In this document: piece by piece, positions 33,223-41,366 of the stretch
Numbering within the stretch: the first letter of the stretch is position 1
Layout: each line of letters opens with the position of its first letter
DNA from: Inquilinus limosus DSM 16000
GTDB taxonomy: Bacteria; Pseudomonadota; Alphaproteobacteria; DSM-16000; Inquilinaceae
Direction of reading: 5' to 3'
Assembly: GCF_000423185.1 (NCBI RefSeq)
Contig: NZ_AUHM01000009.1
Span: forward strand, 62,001-126,000
DNA length: 64,000 nt
Made by a program: the position numbers and the translations under genes
The notes under the pieces: model-generated
What the model was told of the DNA's origin: nothing
What the model saw: the letters and a program-made list of their open reading frames with translations, nothing else
The model's database searches: none

Positions 33223-33528
33223 ATGGCCCGTGCGGCTGCCGTCGCGCTATCCGGCATTCTCCTGACGGCCCCGGCCCTGGCGGCGCCGGCCTCTTGCGGC
33301 CCGCGCGACGTGGTGGTCGACTATCTGGCGCGTGCCTTCCAGGAGACGCCGGCCGGCGCCGGCACCGCCAATGCCGGCGGGCGGGTCGAGCTGTTCACGG
33401 CGCCGCGGGGGCGGAGCTGGACCCTGATCTACACCGGGCCCGACGGGCAGTCCTGCATGATCGCCGCCGGCCGCGGCTGGTCCCCTCCCCCGCCGGGTCC
33501 GGACGAGGAGACCACCAAGCCGCGCTGA
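33223..33528 (+). CDS. small secreted protein, same family as 14253-14585
   Basis: 101 residues with a signal peptide (MARAAAVALSGILLTAPALA) and a mature part opening ASCGPRDVVVDYLARAFQET, then VELFTAPRGRSWTLIYTGPD, SCMIAAGRGW and a Pro/Glu tail. The arrangement of Cys, helix, two strands, second Cys and GxGW matches the protein at 14253-14585. Function unknown. It is divergent from macA, so the pair may share a promoter region (33053-33222). No SD of note precedes the ATG. Confidence 0.7.
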   Translation: MARAAAVALSGILLTAPALAAPASCGPRDVVVDYLARAFQETPAGAGTANAGGRVELFTAPRGRSWTLIYTGPDGQSCMIAAGRGWSPPPPGPDEETTKPR

Positions 33529-33533
33529 CGGCC

Positions 33534-34001
33534 TCAGCCCTTTGTCGTCGCGATCAGCGGATGGACCACCCGGTCGCCCGGCCGGATGTCGAGGAAGCGG
33601 GCGATGCCGCCGTTCAGCTCCAGCACCGCCTTGGCCGGCCCGTCCGAGCTGCGGGGGTCCAGGGTCTGAGGCGCCGCCTTCTCGACGATGTTGGCGATGG
33701 TGCCGTCGGCCCGGATGAAGATCATGTCCAGCGGGATCAGCGTGTTCTTCATCCAGAAGGCCTGTGGTTCCTCCCGGTCGAACACGAACAGCATGCCGGC
33801 GTCCGGCGCCATGCTCTCGCGGAACATCAGGCCGCGCTGCTGCTGCTCCGGCGTCAGCGCCAGCTCGACCGTGAAGTGGTAGCGCTTGCCGGCCGCGGTC
33901 TCGATGGCCAGGTCCTTGGCCTGGGCCGGCGACGCCTCCTGCGCCCGCACGGGGCCGGCGGCGAACAGCAGCAGGGCGAGGGCGGCGAGGAGAGTCTTCA
34001 T
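33534..34001 (-). CDS. DUF192 family exported protein
   Basis: 155 residues: signal peptide (MKTLLAALALLLFAAGPVRA), then the DUF192 fold with FTVELALTPEQQQRGLMFRE, MLFVFDREEPQAFWMKNTLI and PLDMIFIRADG, all conserved family stretches. The biochemical role of DUF192 is not established; in several lineages it is linked to the cell envelope. Start ATG at 34001; a longer frame runs into the deacetylase gene. Terminal gene of the secD-secF-HDAC-DUF192 minus-strand series. Confidence 0.93.
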   Translation of the reverse strand: MKTLLAALALLLFAAGPVRAQEASPAQAKDLAIETAAGKRYHFTVELALTPEQQQRGLMFRESMAPDAGMLFVFDREEPQAFWMKNTLIPLDMIFIRADGTIANIVEKAAPQTLDPRSSDGPAKAVLELNGGIARFLDIRPGDRVVHPLIATTKG

Positions 34002-34015
34002 CGGTCGTCCCGTTG

Positions 34016-35125
34016 TCAGGGTTCCATCACGGCACGGATCACGGCCTCGACCTCCGGCCGCACCGGGCCCGGCCGCGGCGGGTCGTCCAGCCGGTCGAAC
34101 CAAGCGGGCTCGGGCGGGGTGCCGCGGCGGCGCGACCAGGACAGGCCGGCCAGCACCGCCTTGGATGCCACCGTCAGCGGCGCGGTCGGATCGAGGCCGT
34201 TGAGCACGGCCCAGACCCCGGCCCAGCAGCGTCCGACGGTCCAGGGATTATAGCCCCCTCCCCCCAGCACCAGGAGGCGCGGTGTGACCTCGCGCACCGC
34301 CGCCACCACGTCCCACAGCGCGCGGTTGGAGAGCGACAGGCGGCTCAGCGGATCATCGTGCAGCGCGTCGGCGCCGCATTGCAGCACCACGACCTGCGGC
34401 CGGAACCGCTCGACCAGCGGCAGCAGCGCCCGGTCGCGCACCGCCGCCATCTCGTCGTCGTTCAGCTCGCGCGGCATCGGCAGGTTGCGGGCGTTGCCGC
34501 CACCGCGGTCCTCGACCACGCCGGTGAAGGGCCAGCGCCGCGCCTCGTGCACCGAGACGGTCAGCACCCTTGCGTCGCCGGCGAAGGCGTCCTGCACCCC
34601 GTCGCCGTGATGGGCGTCGACGTCGAGATAGGCGATGCGGTCGACGCCACGGTCGAGCAGGTCGAGGATCGCCAGCACCGGGTCGTTGAAGTAGCAGAAG
34701 CCGGAGGCCCGGTCGGGCCGGCCGTGATGCAGCCCGCCGGCCGGGCTGTAGACCACCGCGCCCTCGGCCACGAGGCCGGCGCCGAGGACAGAGGAGCCGC
34801 AGGCCGTCGCCGGGCGGCGGAACACCTCGGCGAAGATCGGGTTCTCGACCCCGCCGAGATTGTGCCGCTGCCGACGCGCCGGATCGAGGTCCTGGTCGCG
34901 TTCGGCATCCTGCACCGCGGTCACATAGTCCGAGTGGTGGAACCGGATCAGGGCCTCGGCCCCGGCCAGCGGCCCGTCGCGGTACTGGCCGTCGGCCAGC
35001 CAGCCCTGCGCCCGGATCAGGTCGAGCGCGGTCGAGACGCGCGGGATGGCGAGCGGATGCCTCGGCCCGTAGCTGGAATGCCGATAGAGCTCGCTGCCGA
35101 TCAGGATCGGCCGCGCCGCCGCCAT
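34016..35125 (-). CDS. histone deacetylase / AcuC-like deacetylase
   Basis: 369 residues of the arginase-deacetylase fold. The catalytic and zinc motifs are present: GLHHGRPDRASGFCYFNDPV (paired His region), IAYLDVDAHHGDGVQDAF (zinc Asp and His), VVLQCGADALHDD (second zinc Asp) and LGGGGYNPWTVGRCW (the Tyr loop). Substrates of bacterial members include acetylated proteins (for example acetyl-CoA synthetase with AcuC), polyamines or other amides. It starts 5 bp after secF ends and so is likely co-transcribed with secDF. Confidence 0.93.
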   Translation of the reverse strand: MAAARPILIGSELYRHSSYGPRHPLAIPRVSTALDLIRAQGWLADGQYRDGPLAGAEALIRFHHSDYVTAVQDAERDQDLDPARRQRHNLGGVENPIFAEVFRRPATACGSSVLGAGLVAEGAVVYSPAGGLHHGRPDRASGFCYFNDPVLAILDLLDRGVDRIAYLDVDAHHGDGVQDAFAGDARVLTVSVHEARRWPFTGVVEDRGGGNARNLPMPRELNDDEMAAVRDRALLPLVERFRPQVVVLQCGADALHDDPLSRLSLSNRALWDVVAAVREVTPRLLVLGGGGYNPWTVGRCWAGVWAVLNGLDPTAPLTVASKAVLAGLSWSRRRGTPPEPAWFDRLDDPPRPGPVRPEVEAVIRAVMEP

Positions 35126-35130
35126 CCCGC

Positions 35131-36090
35131 TCAGGCGCCCTTGCCCGCCGGGGTGCCGTCCGCCGGGGCCGCCGGCGGCGCCTTCTTGCGGAACAGCTTG
35201 TCCTCGCCCAGGAACAGCAGGATCGGCGCCGCGATGAAGATCGAGGAGGTGGTGGCGACCACGACCCCGATCAGGATGACGACGGCGAATTCCTGCAGGT
35301 TCTCGCCGCTCCAGATCGCCAGCGGCAGGCAGGCCAGGAAGGTGGCCAGCGAGGTGCCGATCGTGCGGTTCAGCGTCTGGTTGATCGACAGGTCGATCAG
35401 CTCCCTCAGCGGCATCGACTTGTACAGGCGCAGGTTCTCGCGCACGCGGTCATAGACCACGACCTTGTCGTTCACCGAATAGCCGAGGACGGTGAGCAGC
35501 GCCGCGATCGAGGTCAGGTTGAACTGCATGCCGGTGACGGCATAGACCCCGACCATCTTGGTGACGTCGAGGATCATGGTGACCACGGCGCCGACGCCGA
35601 ACTGCCATTCGAAGCGGAACCAGATGTAGAACAGCATGGCGACGAGGGCGAGGCCGAGCGCCAGCATGCCGTTCTGGAACAGCTCGCCCGAGACCGTGCC
35701 GCCGACGGAATCGACGCTGCGGATCTCTGTCCCCGGCACCGTGTCGGTCAGCGTCTTCTTGACCGTGTCGACCGCCGCCTGCTGCTGCTGTTCGGTCGGC
35801 TGCGCCTCCATCCGGATCAGCACGTCGTTCGGCGAGCCGAACTGCTGGAGCTGGACCTGGCCGAGGCCGAGATCGTCGAGGGCGGTGCGCAGCTGCCCGA
35901 AATCCGCGACCTGCGGCGTCTGGATCTGGATGGCGATGCCGCCCTTGAAGTCGACGCCGTAGTTCAGCCCCGGATAGAAGAACAGCACGACAGAGGCGAT
36001 GCTGAGGAAGGCCGAGGTGGCGAGGCCGGCGATGCGGCCCCGCATGAACGGGATCTTGGTGTCGTCCGGGACGAGACGGAGCCAGAACAT
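35131..36090 (-). CDS. secF: protein translocase subunit SecF
   Basis: 319 residues, six membrane helices. N-terminal FMRGRIAGLATSAFLSIASV, the DFKGG box (GLNYGVDFKGGIAIQIQT), a periplasmic P1-like loop, and the permease motifs MQFNLTSIAALLTVLGYSVN and VVYDRVRENLR. It partners SecD in using the proton gradient to pull proteins through SecYEG. The ATG overlaps the secD stop (ATGA). Confidence 0.97.
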   Translation of the reverse strand: MFWLRLVPDDTKIPFMRGRIAGLATSAFLSIASVVLFFYPGLNYGVDFKGGIAIQIQTPQVADFGQLRTALDDLGLGQVQLQQFGSPNDVLIRMEAQPTEQQQQAAVDTVKKTLTDTVPGTEIRSVDSVGGTVSGELFQNGMLALGLALVAMLFYIWFRFEWQFGVGAVVTMILDVTKMVGVYAVTGMQFNLTSIAALLTVLGYSVNDKVVVYDRVRENLRLYKSMPLRELIDLSINQTLNRTIGTSLATFLACLPLAIWSGENLQEFAVVILIGVVVATTSSIFIAAPILLFLGEDKLFRKKAPPAAPADGTPAGKGA

Positions 36091-37703
36091 CACGCTTTCC
36101 TCAGCACGGGCAGGACGGTGGGACGCTTGCGGCGGATCCAGGTGACCATCATCAGCCGCACCAGCACCACGGCGGTGAACATCGAGGTCAGGATGCCGAT
36201 CCCGGTGGTGACGGCGAAGCCGCGCACCGGCCCCGTGGTCAGCGTGTACAGGATCGCCATCTTGATCAGCGAAGTGATGTTGGCGTCGAAGATCGTGGCG
36301 AAGGCCCGGCTGAAGCCCGCATCCATCGCCGAGAAGGGCGACCGCCCGCGTTTCGTCTCCTCGTACAATCGTTCGTTGATCAGGATGTTGGCGTCGACCG
36401 ACATGCCGAGGGTCAGCAGCATGCCGGCGATGCCGGGCAGCGTCAGCGTCGCCTCCAGCAGCGACAGCACCGCCACGGTCAGAACCAGGTTCATGACCAG
36501 GGCGATGTTGGCGAACAGGCCGAACAGCCCATAGGCCAGCAGCATGTAGGTGACGACCAGAACGAAGCCGACCGCCACGGCGATGATGCCGGCTTCGATG
36601 GCGTCGGCGCCGAGGTCGGGGCCGACCGTCCGCTCCTCGACGATGGTCAGCGGCGCCGGCAGCGCGCCGGCGCGCAGCAGCACGGCCAAGTCGTTGGCGC
36701 TCTGGGCGGTGAAGTTGCCGCTGATCTGGCCCCGGCCGCCCAGGATCGGCTCGTTGATGTTCGGATAGGTAATGACCTTGTCGTCGAGCACGATGGCGAA
36801 GGGCTTGCCGACATTGGTCTGGGTGACCTGGCCGAAGCGGCGGGCGCCGGCACTGTCGAACTCGAAGTTCACCACCCACTGCCCGGTCTGCGGGTTGGTG
36901 CCGGCGCGGGCGTCGGTCAGGTTGGCGCCGTCGACCTCGATCCGCTTGCGCACGGCGATCGAGGTACGCTCGCCGGGCCGCGGGTTCTCGATCGGCAGGA
37001 TCTCGGTGTCCGGCGGCACCGGCTGGCCTGGCTGGTAGTCCAGATTGACCAGGTGGAAGGTCATCTTCGCCGTCTGGCCCAGCAGGCGACGGATGCGGTC
37101 GGGGTTCTGCTCGCCCGGCAGCTGCAGCAGGATGCGGCTGCTGCCTTGGCGCGAGATCAGCGGCTCGCGGGTGCCGCTCTCGTCGACGCGGCGGCGGACG
37201 ATCTCAATCGACTGCTCGACCGCCCGGGCCTCGCGGTCGCGCAGCCCCACCTCGGTCAGGCTCAGGCTGGCCTTGCCGTCGGAGCCGACGGTGATGTCGA
37301 GGTCGCGCTGGCCGCCGGCCAGCGGGTCGACGGTGCCGGTCGTCAGGTTCTCGGCCAGCAGCGTGCGCACCCGGTCGGCCTGGCTGGGATCGGTCAGCGT
37401 GAAATTGACCGAACGGCCGTTCACCGAAAGGTCGCTGTAGGCGATGTTCTCGCGCCGCAGCAGGCTGCGGATCGAATCCTGCATGTTGGAAAGGCGGCCG
37501 TCGATCACCGCCTTCATGTCGACCTCCAGCAGGAGGTAGGACCCGCCCCTGAGGTCGAGTCCGAGATTCATCTGCCGCGCCGGCACCCAGGACGGCAGCG
37601 CGTCGAGCGTGCTGCGCGGCAGGATGTTCGGCAGGCTCAGGATCACGCCGAGGAGGCACACCACCAGGATGGTGACCTTCTTCCACGGGGCGAAATACAT
37701 CAT
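36090..37703 (-). CDS. secD: protein translocase subunit SecD
   Basis: 537 residues with six membrane helices and a large periplasmic P1 domain. Motifs: GLDLRGGSYLLLEVD near residue 50, VNFEFDSAGARRFGQVT, GALPAPLTIVEERTVGPDLG, and SVDANILINERLYEE in the RND-like transmembrane part. ATG pair at 37703/37700; a TTG at 37712 is not needed. No yajC is seen directly upstream, where it commonly lies; ribD is next, 113 bp away on the same strand. Confidence 0.97.
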   Translation of the reverse strand: MMYFAPWKKVTILVVCLLGVILSLPNILPRSTLDALPSWVPARQMNLGLDLRGGSYLLLEVDMKAVIDGRLSNMQDSIRSLLRRENIAYSDLSVNGRSVNFTLTDPSQADRVRTLLAENLTTGTVDPLAGGQRDLDITVGSDGKASLSLTEVGLRDREARAVEQSIEIVRRRVDESGTREPLISRQGSSRILLQLPGEQNPDRIRRLLGQTAKMTFHLVNLDYQPGQPVPPDTEILPIENPRPGERTSIAVRKRIEVDGANLTDARAGTNPQTGQWVVNFEFDSAGARRFGQVTQTNVGKPFAIVLDDKVITYPNINEPILGGRGQISGNFTAQSANDLAVLLRAGALPAPLTIVEERTVGPDLGADAIEAGIIAVAVGFVLVVTYMLLAYGLFGLFANIALVMNLVLTVAVLSLLEATLTLPGIAGMLLTLGMSVDANILINERLYEETKRGRSPFSAMDAGFSRAFATIFDANITSLIKMAILYTLTTGPVRGFAVTTGIGILTSMFTAVVLVRLMMVTWIRRKRPTVLPVLRKA

Positions 37704-37816
37704 CGACGGCAAGCTCTCACAATTCGGTCGGTTCGGGCTGGCCCGGCCGAGACGTCATGGGATCCGGACCGGCGCGCCGGACCGCAGGGCGCGCACGGTA
37801 CAATGGGCGCGGCCGT

Positions 37817-39127
37817 TTAGCCATGGCGAAGTGGCGACCCTATGGCAGCGGCGTCGACAAGCCGCGCCAGATGCTCCGCCACGGCCGGCGACACGTATTC
37901 TATCAGAAGATCGGGGCCGAGGGCGGCGGTCGCGATCGGCCGCCAGTCCCGGGTGGCGGCGGCGCTGCCCGGGAAGGCGATGCGGTTGCGTTCGCCGCCG
38001 CCGATCGTGGGCGCGATGAAGACATGGGCCAGGTCGACCCGCCCGGCCTCGAGCAGCAGGCCGAGCAGGCGCGGACCGCCTTCGACCATGACCGATCCGA
38101 CCGGCCGGCCCAGCCGCGCCACCATGGCCGGCCCGGCCAGGGCATCGAACAGCGTGTCGACCGGCGGCCCGTCCGGCAGGGCCAGCATCGCGGCCGAGGG
38201 CGGCAGCAGCGCCTCCAGCGCCGCCGCCCGCCGCGCCGCGGAGGCGGCCAGCAGGAACACGGTCGGCGCGTCGGCGGAGAGCAGCCCGGACTTCCAGTGC
38301 TCGCGCCGTTCCGGCAACGCCGCCAGCGCCCGGCCGTTCGGGTCGTAGACCAGGCGCAAGGGATGGCGGTGCCGGTCGCCGGCGGCGTCGCGCACGGTCA
38401 GGGCGGGATCGTCGGCCAGAACGGTGCCGGCGCCGACCATGATGGCGTCGTATTTCTGGCGCAGCCAATGCGTGTGGGCGCGCGCCGCCTTGCCGGTCAG
38501 CCAGCGCTCGGCGCCGTCGTCATAGGCCAGCTGGCCGTCCAGCGTCTGTGCCCATTTTGCCGCCACCAGCGGGCGGCCCAGCCGCTGCCGCAGCAGGAAG
38601 GGCGCGTGCCAGGCCGCAGCCTCCGGCGCCAGGGTCCCGACGCTGACGGCGACGCCGGCCGCCTGCAGCCGGGCCAAGCCGACCCCGTTGACCAGCGGGA
38701 ACGGGTCGCGCAGCGCCACCACGCAGCGCGCCAAGCCCAGCGAGGCCAGGAGATCGGCGCAGGGCGGCTGACGGCCGTGATGGCTGCAAGGCTCGAGCGT
38801 GACATAGGCGGTGGCGCCGCGGAAGGCCGAGCGGTCGGCCACTGCTTCGACCGCGACGCGTTCGGCGTGGCGCTCTCCGATCCGCTCGGTGGCGCCGCGC
38901 GAGATGACGCGGCCGTCGCGGACGATGACGCAGCCGACCACCGGGTTCGGGTCCGACAGCCCGTTATGGGTCATCGCCGTCCGCAGCGTCTCCAGCATCC
39001 AGGCTTCGTCCTCGCCCGCCACCCGGGCGGGGGGAGCGGCATCGCGCAGCGGTTCCGGCAGCGTGTCGCGGAGGACACCGCCGAAACCGAAGCCCGGCTG
39101 CAGGCAGGGCGCGACCGGCAGGGTCAA
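37817..39127 (-). CDS. ribD: bifunctional riboflavin biosynthesis deaminase/reductase RibD
   Basis: 436 residues. The N-terminal deaminase has the zinc motif ERHAERVAVEAV and TLEPCSHHGRQPPCADLL; the C-terminal reductase begins RPLVAAKWAQTLDGQLAYDD and includes VMVEGGPRLLGLLLEAG. It carries out the second and third steps from GTP toward riboflavin. It starts in a 4-bp overlap with ribA (ATGA). The first 35 residues (MTLPVAPCLQPG...) are an unusual extension before the deaminase core; a later start at MLETLRTAM is possible. No FMN riboswitch is visible in the operon. Confidence 0.95.
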   Translation of the reverse strand: MTLPVAPCLQPGFGFGGVLRDTLPEPLRDAAPPARVAGEDEAWMLETLRTAMTHNGLSDPNPVVGCVIVRDGRVISRGATERIGERHAERVAVEAVADRSAFRGATAYVTLEPCSHHGRQPPCADLLASLGLARCVVALRDPFPLVNGVGLARLQAAGVAVSVGTLAPEAAAWHAPFLLRQRLGRPLVAAKWAQTLDGQLAYDDGAERWLTGKAARAHTHWLRQKYDAIMVGAGTVLADDPALTVRDAAGDRHRHPLRLVYDPNGRALAALPERREHWKSGLLSADAPTVFLLAASAARRAAALEALLPPSAAMLALPDGPPVDTLFDALAGPAMVARLGRPVGSVMVEGGPRLLGLLLEAGRVDLAHVFIAPTIGGGERNRIAFPGSAAATRDWRPIATAALGPDLLIEYVSPAVAEHLARLVDAAAIGSPLRHG

Positions 39128-39801
39128 GGCTTGCCCGGGCGCCGCAGCCCGGCAGCCAAGGGCACCACCTCCGCCTGGCCTGAAACCTCCGGTAGATCAA
39201 TGCGATGCGCGTGCTTCCTGACCTTGGCCTCGAGGTACTGGATGTTGTGCTCGGTGACGAAGACGCCGGTCGGGACGATCTCGGCGATCTCGATCCCGGC
39301 GGCCTCGAGCTGCTTCGCCTTGTCGGGGTTGTTGGTCAGCAGCCGGATCCGCTTGACCCCGAGCGCCAGCAGCATCTGCGCCGCTGGGGTGAAGTCGCGC
39401 ATGTCGTGCGGGAAGTTCAGCCGTTCATTGGCCTCGTAGGTGTCGAGCCCCTGGTCCTGCAGCACATAGGCGTCGAGCTTGGCGTAGAGGCCGATGCCGC
39501 GCCCCTCCTGCCGCAGATAGAGAACAAAACCGCCCTCTTTTCCAATGCGATGCAGGGCGTCGTTCAACTGCGGGCCGCAATCGCAGCGCTGCGAGCCGAA
39601 GACGTCGCCGGTCAGGCATTCGGAGTGGACGCGCACCAGCGGCGGGTCGCGGCCTTCGGGGCCGAGGGCGATGGCGAAATGCTCGCCGCCATCGGCGAAG
39701 CCGCTGAAGGTGTGGAACACGCCCTTCGCCTTCCCGTCCAGGATCGGGATGGTGACGGTGGTGCGGATCTCGACCCGCGGCGGGTTGACCGGTGCCTGCA
39801 T
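39124..39801 (-). CDS. ribA: GTP cyclohydrolase II
   Basis: 225 residues, stand-alone RibA. Zinc ligands are in CLTGDVFGSQRCDCGPQL; the active-site loop is YLRQEGRGIGL; the substrate-binding end is RLLTNNPDKAKQLEAAGIEI. It opens GTP to the pyrimidine intermediate, the first committed riboflavin step, feeding RibD encoded next. ATG 39801 is chosen; an in-frame GTG at 39852 would add 17 residues unlike the family. Confidence 0.96.
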   Translation of the reverse strand: MQAPVNPPRVEIRTTVTIPILDGKAKGVFHTFSGFADGGEHFAIALGPEGRDPPLVRVHSECLTGDVFGSQRCDCGPQLNDALHRIGKEGGFVLYLRQEGRGIGLYAKLDAYVLQDQGLDTYEANERLNFPHDMRDFTPAAQMLLALGVKRIRLLTNNPDKAKQLEAAGIEIAEIVPTGVFVTEHNIQYLEAKVRKHAHRIDLPEVSGQAEVVPLAAGLRRPGKP

Positions 39802-39925
39802 CGAATACCCCGACGGCCGCGCCGCGACCGACCTCGTGAAACCGTGGGCCACAATATCGGTGGGCGGCTGCGTTATTCCCAGCCCCCGAAGCGGAGGGCG
39901 GCCATGCGGCAGGCGACGGGCGGAG

Positions 39926-40618
39926 CTACGTCTGCAGCGCCCGGATCTCGTGCACCGCGGCGATCCGGGACCCGTCCCAATGATAGGACAGGTGCCGCTC
40001 CTGCAGCACCGGGGTCAGCACGCTGCGCGGCCGGAACACGGCGGCGCAGTGCCCGCCGGCATGGCGGACGCTGTCGTAGGCGATGCCGTAGGAGCCCTCG
40101 CCGCGCAGCCGCCGCCCCAGCGCCTTCCCGGCGGAATAGTCGACCGGGTCGTAGACGCCGGGCAGTTCGGCGCCCAGGCCGCGGATGTCGTGCAGGTCGC
40201 CCGACAGGCTGTTGATCAGCACCCGCATGTCGATCGTGGTCGCCGGCGTCGCCGTCGCCGCGAAGAAGCGGGCGCGGTGATAGCTGGTCTCCGCCACCGC
40301 CGTCTCCAGCGCCGCGGCGCCGTAATAGGCGCCGTAGGTGCCGTCGGTGAAGCGGCTGCCGTCCGGATGCAGATGGGTGAAGGGCGCCATGATGAAGCTG
40401 GTGCCCGGGCCGCTCATCCGCTCCTCCAGCGGCACCAGCGAGATCTGCCCGACCTGGTCGCGCAGCCGGTCGTTGGTGCGGGATTCGAGCTCGATCAGCA
40501 GTTCCCAATCCTCGGGCGGCGCCACCCGCTCGAACAGGTCGACCGGCGGATAGCGGCTCGGGATGATACGCCAGCATTCGGGCCATTCGACCCGATGCAC
40601 CGGAATGGTCAGCCCCAA
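39926..40618 (-). CDS. RES-domain toxin
   Basis: 230 residues. The RES fold is visible from RVEWPECWRIIPSRYPPVDL through FTDGTYGAYYGAAALETAVA (conserved Gly-Tyr and the catalytic Glu) to GSYGIAYDSVRHAGGHCAAV (the Ser region). Characterised RES toxins deplete NAD+ or ADP-ribosylate host enzymes. The start overlaps the end of the antitoxin gene by 10 bp, the standard antitoxin-first arrangement. Key Arg, Glu and Ser residues appear intact, so the toxin should be active if released. Confidence 0.93.
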   Translation of the reverse strand: MGLTIPVHRVEWPECWRIIPSRYPPVDLFERVAPPEDWELLIELESRTNDRLRDQVGQISLVPLEERMSGPGTSFIMAPFTHLHPDGSRFTDGTYGAYYGAAALETAVAETSYHRARFFAATATPATTIDMRVLINSLSGDLHDIRGLGAELPGVYDPVDYSAGKALGRRLRGEGSYGIAYDSVRHAGGHCAAVFRPRSVLTPVLQERHLSYHWDGSRIAAVHEIRALQT

Positions 40619-41016
40619 CCGCCGCGCTCCGCATCCAGGTAGCGGCGGACCACGAACAGGTCGGCGACGTTGCCCGACAGCATTCGGTCGAGGGCCGAGC
40701 GCCCGCCGAAGGGCGAAGCCGCGTTCGGCCGCCGTACCCAGTCATCAGCCAGCCTGGCGTCCTTGAACAGGATCTGCAGCGCCCGGTAGATGCCGAGGAC
40801 GTAGGAGATCCGCTCCATCGTGTCGGCCGAGGGATGGCCGGCCGCGCCGGCCTTCCAGCGATAGAAGGTCGCCTTGGACGGGCGGCCCAGCAGCACGCGC
40901 TTCTCCTCGTCCTTCAGCCCCCAGGCCTCGGCGATGTTGAAGAAGGCGCTCAGGCCGGCCTTGGCCAGCCGCCCTTCGGCGTCGCGCGGCGCCACCGCCG
41001 CCCCCTGTGCCACCAT
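40609..41016 (-). CDS. Xre/ParS-MbcA-type antitoxin
   Basis: 135 residues. An N-terminal helical domain (LAKAGLSAFFNIAEAWGLKD, then KRVLLGRPSKATFYRWKAGA) carries the Xre-like helix-turn-helix, and the C-terminal DUF2384 region (ASPFGGRSALDRMLSGNVAD, LFVVRRYLDAERGG) binds the RES toxin. GAGAGGAG lies ahead of the ATG at 41016. It should repress its own promoter at 41043-41098. Confidence 0.93.
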   Translation of the reverse strand: MVAQGAAVAPRDAEGRLAKAGLSAFFNIAEAWGLKDEEKRVLLGRPSKATFYRWKAGAAGHPSADTMERISYVLGIYRALQILFKDARLADDWVRRPNAASPFGGRSALDRMLSGNVADLFVVRRYLDAERGGWG

Positions 41017-41042
41017 CGAACCGCTCCTCTCTCTGATCTCGA

Positions 41043-41098
41043 TTGAGACTTCTTATGTCTTTTGAGACAAATATAGTCGGATACCGGTCCGGCGACAA
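41043..41098 (-). promoter_or_regulatory. RES-Xre promoter and operator
   Basis: Minus-strand TTGTCG (41093-41098), 17-base spacer, TATATT (41070-41075), then at the start point GTCT-N4-AGAC (41057-41068) and a second AGAC/GTCT arrangement (41046-41060). Both half-sites are repeated, which fits cooperative repression by the antitoxin complex. Confidence 0.7.
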
Positions 41099-41145
41099 GT
41101 CCCCGTCGCATCAACGCGGCAGCCCGCCCTCGCGTTGCACGCCGA

Positions 41146-41175
41146 TTGACGCCGCCCGCCGGCCATGTCTCTACT
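41146..41175 (+). promoter_or_regulatory. putative promoter of the Thr leader
   Basis: TTGACG (41146-41151), 18-base spacer, TCTACT (41170-41175). The expected start point falls at about 41182, the A of the leader-peptide ATG, so the leader mRNA would be leaderless, as described for trpL in rhizobia. The -10 is weak. Confidence 0.45.
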
Positions 41176-41181
41176 GAAGCC

Positions 41182-41265
41182 ATGAGCGCGATCCGTTCGA
41201 TCATCACCGCGACCACCAAAACGACCACCGCCACAGGCGGGTCGTGCGGAGGTCGCGTGCGCTGA
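41182..41265 (+). CDS. threonine-rich leader peptide (attenuator)
   Basis: 27 codons, ATG 41182 to TGA 41263-41265. The middle reads IITATTKTTTAT: seven Thr codons in ten, preceded by two Ile. It resembles E. coli ThrL (ITTTITITTGNGAG) and is followed by the Gly-rich GGSCGG. Such peptides sense the charging of their repeated tRNA by ribosome stalling. An intrinsic terminator follows at 41289 and then the ThrRS-like gene, so stalling at Thr codons would be expected to favour an antiterminator and read-through. Too short for most gene finders. Confidence 0.75.
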   Translation: MSAIRSIITATTKTTTATGGSCGGRVR

Positions 41266-41288
41266 TCGGATAGCGCCTCTGATCCCCA

Positions 41289-41325
41289 AAGGGCCCCGCC
41301 GGCAACGGACGGGGCCCTTGGTCTT
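41289..41325 (+). terminator. attenuator terminator hairpin
   Basis: AAGGGCCCCG (41289-41298) pairs perfectly with CGGGGCCCTT (41310-41319); GGTCTTT follows. It lies between the Thr leader peptide and the ThrRS-like start at 41367, the position of a classic attenuator. Confidence 0.75.
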
Positions 41326-41366
41326 TCGGGGTCTCCCTGCGCCGGCCCAACGCAACGGAGACTTCC

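Noticed and set aside
37817-39925. FMN riboswitch upstream of ribA-ribD
   Set aside because: I could not find the conserved FMN aptamer segments in 39802-39925, and the operon is a plain ribA-ribD pair.
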